Of a DNA stretch of 64,000 nt, positions 8,627 to 17,376 are shown piece after piece. Source of the stretch: Rhizobium esperanzae (lineage in GTDB: Bacteria > Pseudomonadota > Alphaproteobacteria > Rhizobiales > Rhizobiaceae). The position numbers were made by a program, and so were the translations under genes. The notes beneath the pieces were generated by a model, which had not been told where the DNA came from, did not search any database, and saw nothing but the letters and a program-made list of their open reading frames with translations. Where the stretch lies: assembly GCF_002204185.1 (NCBI RefSeq), contig NZ_MXPU01000013.1:124001-188000 (forward strand). Reading direction: 5' to 3'. How positions within the stretch are numbered: the stretch's first letter is position 1; every line of letters starts with the position of its first letter.

Positions 8627-9814
8627 TCAGTCGTTGGCCGAAACCTTGACGCCGAGCACCTGCGGCAGCGTGTTCGGAGCGCCCATGGCAGCACCGACAA
8701 TCGTTGGGAACGGCACCGGCTTTTCGGGAGCGGCCTTGACGGTCAGGCTCTTCGGGTCGTCGAGGAAGGTGTTGACCGCGGCCGAAACGGCGTTCTGCAG
8801 TTCCGGGATATTGAGCTGCGCCAGCATGATCGGCGTCATCGCCTTCAGCGAATCCGCCATCTGCTTGCCGGACATGTTCTGCTGCGAACCGGCGTAATCA
8901 AGCGCGCGCTTGGTGATCGACGCATCTTCGAAACGCACCTGTGCGGCCTCGAAGGACAGCTGCTGCATCAGGCCGAGCATGGCAAGGCCGAGCGCCTGCT
9001 GCGACTGTTCCTTGTTCGGATTGGCTTCGGATTCCTTCATGGCGTCCTGCATCGATTTCATGAAGGCCATCGTGTAACCCGAGATCTTGAAGCCAAGATT
9101 CAGCTTGCCGATATTGGTGAAGTCGAAGGCGAATTCCGAAATATCGATCGTGCCGGGCGCGAGTTCCCAGGCGCCCTTCATTGTAATGTCGCCCTGGACG
9201 TGCTGCAGGGCGAGCTTCTCGATCGCGTCCTTGCTCTGCGCGTCTTCGGCCTTGCTGAGATCGGCCTTCATGCTTTTGAAGGCGCCCTCGAAATCGAAGC
9301 CGGATTCGTCTTCGCGCAGCGTCAGGTTCATGTCGGTTTGCAGCAGCGAGAACACTTCCGCACCGTCCTTGACCACCTTCAGCGGGCCGGTATGGGCGGT
9401 TTCGTAGAGCATCATCGTATCGAGCGAGTCGCCGCCAGCCGTTGCCGGCACGGAGATGCCGCCGAGCGTCAGTTCCTGCGCCGTCACAGTCACGCCGTCT
9501 TGGGTCTTGTTGATGTCGGGGAAGGCAGCTTCTTCGATGTAATAGCCGCCGTCCTCGTCTTCTTCGACGCCGGAAAGGGTGATTTCGCCGATGGGCAGGC
9601 TTTCGCCGCCGGTCGGCTTGAGGGTGACATTCTTCAACGTCACGGTCGTGCCGTCGATGTCGATGTTCTCAGCTGCAATCGTCCCGCCCTGTGCGGCATA
9701 AGCGGCATTGATCTTGTTCAGCAGATCGGTGCCATCGAGAGCGAAGGCCGAGCCGGCGAGCGAGAAAAAGGCTGCGCTCGACAGCATCAGCCGCGTTGTC
9801 CGGTAAAAGTTCAT
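8627..9814 (-). CDS. Secreted protein of unknown function
   Basis: A 395-residue protein with a clear signal peptide (MNFYRTTRLMLSSAAFFSLA, likely cleaved after GSAFA). The mature chain is acidic and rich in short beta-prone stretches (for example IAAENIDIDGTTVTLKNVTL), which suggests a periplasmic or outer-membrane-associated repeat fold, perhaps AsmA- or DUF945-like. That resemblance is weak and I do not assign a family. It has no cysteine pair, lipobox or catalytic motif I can point to. It stands alone between convergent aspS and divergent parC. Confidence 0.7.
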   Translation of the reverse strand: MNFYRTTRLMLSSAAFFSLAGSAFALDGTDLLNKINAAYAAQGGTIAAENIDIDGTTVTLKNVTLKPTGGESLPIGEITLSGVEEDEDGGYYIEEAAFPDINKTQDGVTVTAQELTLGGISVPATAGGDSLDTMMLYETAHTGPLKVVKDGAEVFSLLQTDMNLTLREDESGFDFEGAFKSMKADLSKAEDAQSKDAIEKLALQHVQGDITMKGAWELAPGTIDISEFAFDFTNIGKLNLGFKISGYTMAFMKSMQDAMKESEANPNKEQSQQALGLAMLGLMQQLSFEAAQVRFEDASITKRALDYAGSQQNMSGKQMADSLKAMTPIMLAQLNIPELQNAVSAAVNTFLDDPKSLTVKAAPEKPVPFPTIVGAAMGAPNTLPQVLGVKVSAND

Positions 9815-10049
9815 GGGGTGATTCCTCTGGTGGCGTGTGGCGGTTCTAAAATCTGCAGTTACGCTACTACGGATTGGGCCCGCTTTATATTTACGGACTT
9901 CTAAATTTCTGTTGAAAGGAACGGCAAACGAAGTCCAAATTGCGGTGGAACGTTTGTCTCATCCTTTGATGTCGGTGCCAAGACTTCATCCACAGCTGCA
10001 ATGGCCCGGATTCCTTGCCCGCCGGCCACTTCTGGGCTAGTCAGGACCC

Positions 10050-12305
10050 ATGGGACAAGAGATTTTGCCGCCTTCCGGCGGAGACGACGACAACATCCAG
10101 CCGGTCGACCTCAAGGCGGCGCTCGAGCAGCGCTATCTCGCTTATGCGCTGTCGACCATCATGCATCGCGCCTTGCCTGACGTGCGCGACGGGCTGAAGC
10201 CCGTCCATCGCCGCATCGTCTATGCCATGAACGAGATGGGTCTGAGGCCGACTTCAGCCTTCAGAAAATGCGCCAAGATCGTCGGCGAGGTGATGGGTAA
10301 CTACCATCCGCACGGCGACCAGTCGATCTATGACGCGCTTGCCCGTCTCGCCCAGGATTTCTCGCAGCGCTACACGCTGGTCAACGGCCAGGGCAATTTC
10401 GGCAATATCGACGGCGACAGCCCCGCCGCCATGCGTTACACCGAATCGAAGATGACGGCGGTGTCCGAACTGCTGCTCGAAGGCATCGATCAGGACGCCG
10501 TCGATTTCCGCGACACCTATGACGAATCGAATTCCGAGCCGGTTGTCCTTCCCGGCGCCTTCCCGAACCTGCTTGCCAACGGCTCCTCCGGCATCGCCGT
10601 CGGCATGGCGACCTCGATCCCGTCGCACAATGCCCACGAGCTTTGCGACGCCGCCCTGCATCTGATCAAGCATCCCGATGCGACCGTCGAAAAGCTCGTC
10701 GAATTCATTCCCGGCCCGGATTTCCCCACAGGCGGCATCATCATCGACAGCCGCGACAGCATCATCGAGAGCTATCGCACCGGCCGCGGTGGTTTCCGCG
10801 TGCGGGCGAAATGGCAGACGGAGGATTTGGGCCGTGGCGGTTACCAGATCGTCGTCACCGAAATTCCTTTCCAGGTGCAGAAATCGCGGCTGATCGAAAA
10901 GATCGCTGAACTGCTGATCGCCCGCAAGCTGCCGCTGTTGGAAGACATCCGCGATGAATCGGCCGAGGACATCCGCATCGTCTTGGTGCCAAAGTCCCGC
11001 AGCGTCGATCCGACGATCCTAATGGAATCGATGTTCAAGCTGACGGAGCTCGAAAGCCGCTTCCCGCTCAACATGAACGTCCTGTCCATGGGGCGCATTC
11101 CCAAGGTCATGGCGCTGAACGAGGTGCTGAAGGAGTGGCTGGACCACCGTCGCGAGGTCTTGCAGCGCCGGTCACGCTTCCGTTTGGCCGCAATCGACAA
11201 GCGTCTCGAAATCCTCGGCGGTCTTCTGATCGCCTACCTCAACATCGATGAGGTGATCCGGATCATCCGCGAGGAAGACGAGCCGAAGCCCGTGATGATG
11301 GCGCGATGGGATCTGACTGATAACCAGGTCGAAGCGATCCTCAACATGCGGCTGCGCGCCCTGCGCAAGCTGGAAGAATTCGAGATCCGCAAGGAGTTCG
11401 ACGAACTCACCAAGGAAAAGAGCGAGATCGAGGCGCTGCTTGCCTCCGACGACAAGCAGTGGCAGACGGTCGCCTGGGAAATCGGCGAAGTGAAGAAGAA
11501 ATTCGCCAAGGCGACCGAGGTCGGCCGCCGCCGCACCGAGTTCGCCGAAGCGCCTGAGGCCGATGAAGAGGCGATCCAGCAGGCGATGATCGAGAAGGAG
11601 CCGATCACCGTCGTCATATCAGAAAAGGGTTGGATCCGCGCCCTGAAGGGCCACATCTCTGACACGGCGACGCTGACCTTCAAGGAAGGGGACGGCTTGA
11701 AAGTGGCCTTCCCGGCGCAGACGACGGACAAGATCCTGATCGTCACGACAGGCGGCAAGGCCTTCACACTCGGCGGCGATAAGCTGCCGGGCGGTCGCGG
11801 CCACGGCGAACCATTGCGCATTATGGTCGACATGGACAACGACCAGGCGGTGCTGACCGCCTTTGTCCACGATCCCACGCGCAAGCAGCTGATCGTCTCG
11901 ACGGCGGGCAACGGCTTCGTCGTTCCAGAGGCGGAGCTGGTCGCCAATACGCGCAAAGGCAAGCAGATCATGAATGTCGCGCTGCCGGAGGAAACGCAAC
12001 TGCTGGTGCCCGTCAGCGGCGACCATGTCGCCGTCGTCGGCGAAAACCGCAAGCTGCTGGTATTTCCGCTCGCGCAGGTGCCGGAAATGTCGCGCGGCAA
12101 GGGTGTGCGCCTGCAGCGCTACAAGGATGGTGGCATTTCCGACGTCCGCTGCTTCGCGATATCGGACGGCCTCGTCTGGGAAGACAGCGCCGGCCGCACC
12201 TTCACGAAGAACAAGGACGAGCTCGCCGAATGGCTGGGCGACCGCGCCAGCGCTGGCCGCACCGTGCCAAAGGGTTTTCCGCGCAGCGGCAAATTCGCTG
12301 GCTGA
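10050..12305 (+). CDS. parC: DNA topoisomerase IV subunit A
   Basis: A 751-residue type IIA topoisomerase A subunit that decatenates daughter chromosomes with ParE. The N-terminal breakage-reunion domain carries the catalytic tyrosine in AAMRYTESK (Tyr130); a coiled-coil section follows around 370-490 and then a beta-pinwheel C-terminal domain. The short pinwheel and the absence of a GyrA box (QRRGGKG) in the C-terminal domain favour ParC over GyrA. In the quinolone-determining region the sequence is HPHGDQSIYDA, so Gln91 takes the place of the serine of E. coli ParC. The start is an ATG 11 bp after a TAG. Confidence 0.95.
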   Translation: MGQEILPPSGGDDDNIQPVDLKAALEQRYLAYALSTIMHRALPDVRDGLKPVHRRIVYAMNEMGLRPTSAFRKCAKIVGEVMGNYHPHGDQSIYDALARLAQDFSQRYTLVNGQGNFGNIDGDSPAAMRYTESKMTAVSELLLEGIDQDAVDFRDTYDESNSEPVVLPGAFPNLLANGSSGIAVGMATSIPSHNAHELCDAALHLIKHPDATVEKLVEFIPGPDFPTGGIIIDSRDSIIESYRTGRGGFRVRAKWQTEDLGRGGYQIVVTEIPFQVQKSRLIEKIAELLIARKLPLLEDIRDESAEDIRIVLVPKSRSVDPTILMESMFKLTELESRFPLNMNVLSMGRIPKVMALNEVLKEWLDHRREVLQRRSRFRLAAIDKRLEILGGLLIAYLNIDEVIRIIREEDEPKPVMMARWDLTDNQVEAILNMRLRALRKLEEFEIRKEFDELTKEKSEIEALLASDDKQWQTVAWEIGEVKKKFAKATEVGRRRTEFAEAPEADEEAIQQAMIEKEPITVVISEKGWIRALKGHISDTATLTFKEGDGLKVAFPAQTTDKILIVTTGGKAFTLGGDKLPGGRGHGEPLRIMVDMDNDQAVLTAFVHDPTRKQLIVSTAGNGFVVPEAELVANTRKGKQIMNVALPEETQLLVPVSGDHVAVVGENRKLLVFPLAQVPEMSRGKGVRLQRYKDGGISDVRCFAISDGLVWEDSAGRTFTKNKDELAEWLGDRASAGRTVPKGFPRSGKFAG

Positions 12306-12517
12306 GTTCATACTGCCGCGTTCACCTGAGGTGCGGGGTTGTAACTCATTATTTCAGGCGGAAATAAATTCTGCGCTCGGCTCTTGGCGGGCGCGGCAAC
12401 GTCTCTATCTCATTCCTGTTAACAAAAAGAAGAGAAGGCCGGTTGCGTGGGCGGACGGAACGGCTGTGGTTCGTTGCGCTTCGGGAAGGCGCGCGTGCCC
12501 CTACCGGAGGAAAATCG

Positions 12518-12976
12518 ATGCCCGCCAGCACCATCAAATTGCATGTCAGCCAGACCTACAAGGCCCCGCCCGCTGTGGTCTACGACGCCTGGCTCAACCC
12601 CGAAATTGCCCGCCGCTTCCTGTTTGCAACCGATGATGGTCACGTCATCCGTGCCGACATCGATCCGCGCGTCGGTGGACGTTTCTTCGTCGTCGACCGC
12701 CGCCCGACCGGCGACGCCTTTCATCAGGGCGTCTTCCTGGAATTGAAGCGCCCGCAACGCATGGTCTTCAGCTTTTCCGTCGAGGAGCACGACCACAATT
12801 GCGATCGCGTCGAAATCGACATCGAGCCTCTCGGCGGCGGCAGCCGCCTTACGTTGACCCATGAAATGTGCGCCGAATGGGCCGCACACGAGGAGAAAAC
12901 ACGGAAAGGCTGGGCGCATGTCGTCGAAGCGCTCGGCAGGGAACTGGAACAGCAGCAGTTGAAGGCTACCGGTTGA
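12518..12976 (+). CDS. SRPBCC / AHSA1-like domain protein
   Basis: A 152-residue START-like protein. Typical AHSA1 (activator of Hsp90 ATPase-like) features are ISQTYKAPPAVVYDAWLNPE-type N-terminal strands (here VSQTYKAPPAVVYDAWLNPE), FRWxx-like central strands (GGRFFVVDRRP), and the C-terminal long helix beginning KGWAHVVEALGREL. Such proteins bind hydrophobic ligands; in bacteria they often sit with ArsR regulators, but none is nearby. The start is set by GGAGG seven bases upstream. The gene ends 11 bp into the convergent doc remnant. Confidence 0.85.
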   Translation: MPASTIKLHVSQTYKAPPAVVYDAWLNPEIARRFLFATDDGHVIRADIDPRVGGRFFVVDRRPTGDAFHQGVFLELKRPQRMVFSFSVEEHDHNCDRVEIDIEPLGGGSRLTLTHEMCAEWAAHEEKTRKGWAHVVEALGRELEQQQLKATG

Positions 12977-13280
12977 GCGGCACGCTGAAGTCACGCAGAA
13001 AGCGCGTCGCACCTTCCTCGTCAATCTCGCCGGCGGCGATGGCAAGGACGAAAGCGTAGAGATTGGCGTCGGTGGTCTCGATCTCATAGCCATTTTCGAG
13101 AAGGAATACACCGGCGGTGACGATCGCGATGCGTTTGTTGCCGTCGACGAATGCGTGGTTGCGGGCAAGGCCGAAAAGATGCGCTGCGGCGAGTCCGATG
13201 ACATCGTCGCAGCCGTAATTGGCCTTATGCATCGGCCGGCCGAGGGAAGGTGCCTGCGTCGAGCAGGCGACAAGGTCACA
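12966..13280 (-). pseudogene. Truncated Doc/Fic-family toxin remnant
   Basis: The readable part (88 residues from an ATG at 13232) is the C-terminal two thirds of a death-on-curing toxin. It includes an intact Fic motif HAFVDGNKR and the following helix IAIVTAGVFLLENGY. Upstream, GRPMHKANYG still fits the family in this frame, but further upstream the family-like string LLDAGTFPRP appears in another frame, and a stop at 13281 abuts the end of the DMT exporter gene. The N-terminal ~40 residues are therefore lost or frameshifted. No antitoxin gene is adjacent. An expressed short protein from the ATG cannot be excluded, since the active-site loop survives. Confidence 0.65.
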
Positions 13281-14162
13281 TCAAGAGACTTGCCTGACGC
13301 TCTGGCGTCGGGCCATCCAGAGGGAATGCACGGCGATCGTTGCCGTCAGGATGCCGCCGCCGACGAGTGTCATCGTCGCGGGCATTTCGGCAAAGATCAG
13401 CCAGACCCAGATCGGCGCGAGCACGGTTTCCAGCAGATAGAACATGCCGACTTCAGGCGCGGACAGATAACGTGGCCCGGTCGCCAGGCACCAGAAGGCG
13501 ACCGGCATCACGATGGCGCCGTTGAAGAGGATCCAGCCGGGATGGGCGATAGCAAGCCCTGAGGACAGAGCCTGTGTGAGGCCGAGTACAGCCGGCAGGA
13601 TGGCGGCTAGCAGCGGCACGAAGCCCATTTGCCGGCGCGAGGCACGCCCGACCGTAATGGCTGCGGCAAGAATGAGCGCACTGAGAAGCGCCATGGCGTC
13701 GCCAAAAACATGGCCGCTGGAAAGTCCTTCGCTCACGATCAATCCGACGCCTGATATCATGAACAGCATGGCGATCAGCGTTGCGGCCGGGGGCTTCTCT
13801 TTGAGGAAAATCCAGGAAAGAAGAGCCCCGAACATCGGGTTGAAGGCCACGATGAAGACGACATTGGCTGTGGCCGTGTTGAAGACGGCCAGCACGAAGG
13901 TGAGGGAGGAAAGACCGTAGAGCAGACCGGCGATCAGACCCGGTCGCCCTGGAACGAGCACCGGCGACTTGCCCGAAACAAGGCGCATTGCTCCGAGGAT
14001 GACGAGTGTGGCGACAACCGTTGCCGCGCTCCGCATTCCGAGAATTGACCAGATGTCACCGTCGCCAAGACGGACGAGCGGGATATCCATGGAAAGCGCC
14101 AGCCCGCCGATCGCCGTCAGCAGCAGGCCTTTCCGATGATCGGAAAGAGCGGTGGGGAACAT
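13281..14162 (-). CDS. DMT-superfamily exporter (EamA domains)
   Basis: A 293-residue inner-membrane protein with about ten hydrophobic helices arranged as two EamA repeats (about 12-140 and 150-280). The typical helix-end segments are present: SSLTFVLAVFNTATANVVFI in the first repeat and YLSAPEVGMFYLLETVLAPI in the second. The family exports amino acids, sugars or other metabolites; substrate unknown. It ends one base upstream of the stop of bpt's strand neighbour: its start at 14162 abuts the bpt stop at 14163, so bpt and this gene are almost certainly one transcript with bpt first. Confidence 0.88.
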   Translation of the reverse strand: MFPTALSDHRKGLLLTAIGGLALSMDIPLVRLGDGDIWSILGMRSAATVVATLVILGAMRLVSGKSPVLVPGRPGLIAGLLYGLSSLTFVLAVFNTATANVVFIVAFNPMFGALLSWIFLKEKPPAATLIAMLFMISGVGLIVSEGLSSGHVFGDAMALLSALILAAAITVGRASRRQMGFVPLLAAILPAVLGLTQALSSGLAIAHPGWILFNGAIVMPVAFWCLATGPRYLSAPEVGMFYLLETVLAPIWVWLIFAEMPATMTLVGGGILTATIAVHSLWMARRQSVRQVS

Positions 14163-14939
14163 TCAGTCGTGGGTGCTTTCGGGCATGGAGGAGGGGTCGA
14201 AACGCTCCCAGCCGCGCGGGGTCAGATGCTCCTGCGGCTGGAAACGGGTCTTATAGTCCATTTTCCGTGATCCCTGAACCCAATAGCCGAGGTAGACATG
14301 CGGCAGGCCGAGCGCTTTCGTGCGCCTGACATGGTCGAGAATCATGAATGTGCCGAGCGAACGCCGCTCGAGCGCCGGATTGAAGTAGGAATAGACCATC
14401 GACAGCCCATCGCTCATCGTATCGGTCAGCGCGGCGGCAAGCAGCTCGCCCTTCGGCCGCTCCTCCAGCCCGGAGCCTTCCTCGCGCCGGCGGTATTCGA
14501 TGATTCGCGTGTTCACATGCGTGTCTTCCACCATGATCGCATAATCAAGCACGGTCATGTCGGACATGCCGCCCTGCTGGTGGCGGAAATCGAGATAGCG
14601 CCGGAACAGTGAATATTGCTCGCTGGAAGGCTGGGCTGCGAATTCGGTGGCTATGACGTCGGAATTGGCGGCAAGCGCCCGTTTCATCGATTTCGTCGGT
14701 TCGAATTCCTGAGCGAGAATCCGCACGGAAACGCAGGCGCGACAGGATTCGCAGGCCGGACGGTAAGCGATGTTCTGCGAGCGGCGGAACCCGCCCTGGG
14801 TGAGGATGTCGTTCATTTCGGCGGCCCGCGGGCCGACCAGATGGGTGAAGACCTTGCGCTCCATCTCATGCGGCAGATACGGACACGCAGCCGGAGCCGT
14901 CAGATAAAACTGCGGGGATGGCGTCGTCTGCGTATTCAT
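14163..14939 (-). CDS. bpt: Aspartate/glutamate leucyltransferase (N-end rule)
   Basis: A 258-residue aminoacyl-tRNA-protein transferase. It transfers leucine (bacterial Bpt type) to N-terminal Asp or Glu and so marks proteins for ClpS/ClpAP. The N-terminal domain has the cysteine cluster ACESCRACVSVR, preceded by CPYLPHEMERKVFTHL. The GNAT-like C-terminal domain has YSYFNPALERRSLGTF and YLGYWVQGSRKMDYK. The ATG used (MNTQTTPSPQFYL) matches the usual family start; an upstream ATG would add 16 unconserved residues. Older annotations call this arginyl-tRNA-protein transferase (ate). Confidence 0.93.
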   Translation of the reverse strand: MNTQTTPSPQFYLTAPAACPYLPHEMERKVFTHLVGPRAAEMNDILTQGGFRRSQNIAYRPACESCRACVSVRILAQEFEPTKSMKRALAANSDVIATEFAAQPSSEQYSLFRRYLDFRHQQGGMSDMTVLDYAIMVEDTHVNTRIIEYRRREEGSGLEERPKGELLAAALTDTMSDGLSMVYSYFNPALERRSLGTFMILDHVRRTKALGLPHVYLGYWVQGSRKMDYKTRFQPQEHLTPRGWERFDPSSMPESTHD

Positions 14940-15087
14940 GTGTCGCGGAAATTTCCTTGTCGAGACAGTGCCGTTTTCTGACAGCATGACCTAAGAATAG
15001 AAAACGTCAACAGCGCGGCGGCCTTCGCTGTACATTTCAGCCTTCTAATCTTGGATATGGAGCGTCGTCACCCCCGGTACAGGGGAA

Positions 15088-15111
15088 GGCGGAGACTTTT
15101 TCGTCTCCGCC
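15088..15111 (-). terminator. GC-rich hairpin between the RDD gene and bpt
   Basis: GGCGGAGAC and GTCTCCGCC form a perfect 9-bp stem around a 6-nt loop, 22 bp past the stop of the RDD gene. No T run follows on either strand, so it is either a weak or Rho-assisted terminator or an RNA-stabilising hairpin. Confidence 0.45.
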
Positions 15112-15132
15112 AGGATCTCAGGCAGGCAGGTT

Positions 15133-15591
15133 TCAGGCAGTGCGCACCGTCACCGTGCCGACCAGGAGGTCGTGGATGAGACGGCTGCGCTCGATAAACA
15201 GGCCGGCAAGCAGGATGAGCGGCGTCAGCACCGAGTTGAGGATCCAGAACAGCGCCAGATGCACGATCGCCGTCAGGAAATCCATCGGCCGTCCATCGAC
15301 GCGCACGATCGCGATCCCAATTGCCCGCATGCCGAGCGAAGCCTGGCTCGGCCCGCCGACTGTCAGGCCGAAGTAAAGGCCGGCGACGATGACGAAGAGG
15401 GCAGGGTAAAGGAAGAAGCCGAGGCCGAGCGTGACGATCGACAGGAAGAACAGAACGATCGCGGCGGGAATGCAGAGCAGCGCCACGATGAGGTAATCGA
15501 GGATGAAGGCAAAGACACGGCGGCTCAACACGCCGCTATAGGCGCGCCAGTCCTCCGGTGCGGCATAAAGCGGATTGGGGTTGTAGCTCAT
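15133..15591 (-). CDS. RDD family membrane protein
   Basis: A 152-residue protein with three or four transmembrane helices. The signature Arg and Asp sit in SRRVFAFILDYLIVALL near the start of the first helix, and the third conserved Asp region is near the C-terminus (SRLIHDLLVGT). RDD proteins are poorly defined; some have been linked to ion or sodium-proton transport. The start MSYNPNPLY follows a GAGGAG-like site; six extra upstream codons are possible. It lies just downstream of hemB on the same strand with a 73-bp gap, so it may be read with hemB. Confidence 0.85.
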   Translation of the reverse strand: MSYNPNPLYAAPEDWRAYSGVLSRRVFAFILDYLIVALLCIPAAIVLFFLSIVTLGLGFFLYPALFVIVAGLYFGLTVGGPSQASLGMRAIGIAIVRVDGRPMDFLTAIVHLALFWILNSVLTPLILLAGLFIERSRLIHDLLVGTVTVRTA

Positions 15592-15664
15592 CTCAATCTC
15601 CTCTCGCAACGCGACACCGCTGATATGGTGTTGGCGGGGCGAAATACAATCATTCGCCCCGAAA

Positions 15665-16678
15665 TCACTTCTTTGCGAGAATTTTCGCCACCTCGACCGC
15701 GAAATAGGTGAGGATGCCGTCGCATCCCGCCCGCTTGAACGACAGTAGCGTTTCGAGCATCGCGCGCTCGCCGTCGATCCAGCCGTTCATCGCCGCTGCC
15801 TTGATCTGCGAATATTCGCCGGACACCTGGTAGGCGAAGGTCGGCAGGCCGAAGGCCTCCTTCATCCGCCAGCAGATATCGAGATAGGGCAGGCCGGGCT
15901 TTACCATCAGCATGTCGGCGCCTTCTTCGACGTCGAGGGCCGCATCGCGGATCGCCTCGGTGCCGTTGGCGGGGTCGATATAATAGGTCTTCTTGTCGCC
16001 TTTCAGCAGCCCGCCCGTGGAGATCGCCTCGCGATAGGGACCGTAGAAGGCGGACGCGAATTTCGTCGCATAGCTCATGATGCCGACGCCCTGGTGGCCG
16101 GCCGCATCGAGCGCCATGCGGATGGCGCCGATGCGCCCGTCCATCATCTCCGATGGTGCGATGATGTCGGCGCCGGCATCGGCCTGCATCACGGCGGCGC
16201 GGGACACCTGATCGACCGTCTCGTCGTTGACGATCTCGCCGTCTCTCAGAATGCCGTCATGGCCATGGCTGGTGAAGGGGTCGAGCGCGACGTCGGTGAT
16301 GACGCCAATATTGGGCACCGCCTTCTTGATCGCCACTGTTGCCTGATTGATCAGATTGTTGGCCTCGAGGCTGTTCGAGCCGGTCTCGTCGCGCAACTCC
16401 ATCTCGATGTTGGGAAAGGTCGCCAGCGCCGGTATGCCGAGGTCGGCCGCTTCACGCGCGGCCTCGACGGCTTTGTCGATGCTCATGCGGTTGACGCCGG
16501 GCATGGCGGGGATCGGATCAATGATACCGGAGCCCGGCACGATGAAGATCGGCCAGATCAGGTCGTCGACCGTCAGCCGGTTCTCCTGCACCAGCCGGCG
16601 CGTCCAGTCTGCCTTGCGATTGCGCCGCATGCGGCGATGGCCGGTGATGTCGTCGACGAGATGCGTCTTATCCTGCAT
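15665..16678 (-). CDS. hemB: Delta-aminolevulinic acid dehydratase (porphobilinogen synthase)
   Basis: A 337-residue TIM-barrel enzyme that condenses two 5-aminolevulinate molecules to porphobilinogen in heme synthesis. The Schiff-base lysines are in MSYATKFASAFYGPYR and MLMVKPGLPYLDI. The metal-site stretch reads ALDPFTSHGHDG with no cysteines, so this is the magnesium-dependent form rather than the zinc form with a CxxCxC cluster; rhizobial HemB is known to be of the magnesium type. The ATG MQDKTHLVDD is used; the longer frame adds 51 unconserved residues running into the divergent DUF6163 gene. Confidence 0.96.
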   Translation of the reverse strand: MQDKTHLVDDITGHRRMRRNRKADWTRRLVQENRLTVDDLIWPIFIVPGSGIIDPIPAMPGVNRMSIDKAVEAAREAADLGIPALATFPNIEMELRDETGSNSLEANNLINQATVAIKKAVPNIGVITDVALDPFTSHGHDGILRDGEIVNDETVDQVSRAAVMQADAGADIIAPSEMMDGRIGAIRMALDAAGHQGVGIMSYATKFASAFYGPYREAISTGGLLKGDKKTYYIDPANGTEAIRDAALDVEEGADMLMVKPGLPYLDICWRMKEAFGLPTFAYQVSGEYSQIKAAAMNGWIDGERAMLETLLSFKRAGCDGILTYFAVEVAKILAKK

Positions 16679-16809
16679 GATATCTATCCCTGGCCCATTC
16701 CATTTATCGGAGCGCTCATTATCATGGCGCCCGGAAAATCCAAACCGGACGATTGGCCGCGGCGGAAAGACTGCTTGTAACGATCCGATCCCGAACCGAT
16801 GTTTGCGCC

Positions 16810-17247
16810 ATGGAAACCGATTCCCCGACAATACCGAAACGCACTCTGGCGGATCTTCTCTTCATCCTCTTCCTGAGGTTGGTGGCCGTATCCTGCTTCT
16901 GGTTCGGGCTGCAATATTGGGCGATGCTCGTCGGCTATTCCTTGGTCGGCGCCGGCCGCTTCGATCTATTGAGCCTGCCGTGGAAGGTGGCGAGCACCAG
17001 CCTTGCCGTGCTTTTTCCCGTCGCCTCGCTCGGCCTCTGGCTCACCGTCTCCTGGGGGCCGGTTATCTGGGTGCTGGCCGCAGGCGGGCAGATCCTGATG
17101 TATGGTCTGCTGCCTGACATTTTCGGGCCCAACAAGCTGATCATCCTGCTGCATCTCATGGTCGCCGCGGTCTACTGCATTTTCCGCCTGTTGCTGTGGC
17201 TGGAAAAGCGCCGGCACCGCCGCCAGGTAAGTGTTGATTTACCCTGA
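16810..17247 (+). CDS. DUF6163 family membrane protein
   Basis: A 145-residue protein with four predicted transmembrane helices (FILFLRLVAVSCFWFGLQYW; a second around residues 55-80; VIWVLAAGGQILMYGLL; LIILLHLMVAAVYCIF), followed by a basic tail KRRHRRQ. It is a rhizobial conserved family of unknown function usually found between hemB and the MarR regulator ldtR, as here. The start METDSPTIPK is favoured because the longer frame overlaps the divergent hemB leader. Family name from memory of the neighbourhood. Confidence 0.78.
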   Translation: METDSPTIPKRTLADLLFILFLRLVAVSCFWFGLQYWAMLVGYSLVGAGRFDLLSLPWKVASTSLAVLFPVASLGLWLTVSWGPVIWVLAAGGQILMYGLLPDIFGPNKLIILLHLMVAAVYCIFRLLLWLEKRRHRRQVSVDLP

Positions 17248-17294
17248 GACAACGTGGAGTTACCGGTAAGGCTCCATTAAGCCTGCGGTTTAAG

Positions 17295-17315
17295 TCGAAT
17301 TTTATATGTATTCGA
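17295..17315. promoter_or_regulatory. Candidate LdtR operator (perfect palindrome)
   Basis: TCGAAT-N9-ATTCGA, 6-bp perfect arms in an AT-rich spacer, 61 bp before the ldtR start. MarR-family dimers bind such palindromes and often regulate their own gene. The role is inferred from position only. I did not find a second copy with intact arms in front of ldtP. Confidence 0.45.
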
Positions 17316-17376
17316 TAGGGTCTCACTCAAGGCGGGAAGAAAACGACACCGCCAAACAAACAGTGAGGCAGTCAAT

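Noticed and set aside
6481..8700. 739-codon open frame on the minus strand across aspS
   Set aside because: It is a mirror of the aspS frame produced by GC-rich codon use; its translation is rich in charged, repetitive residues and matches no family, while aspS is certain.
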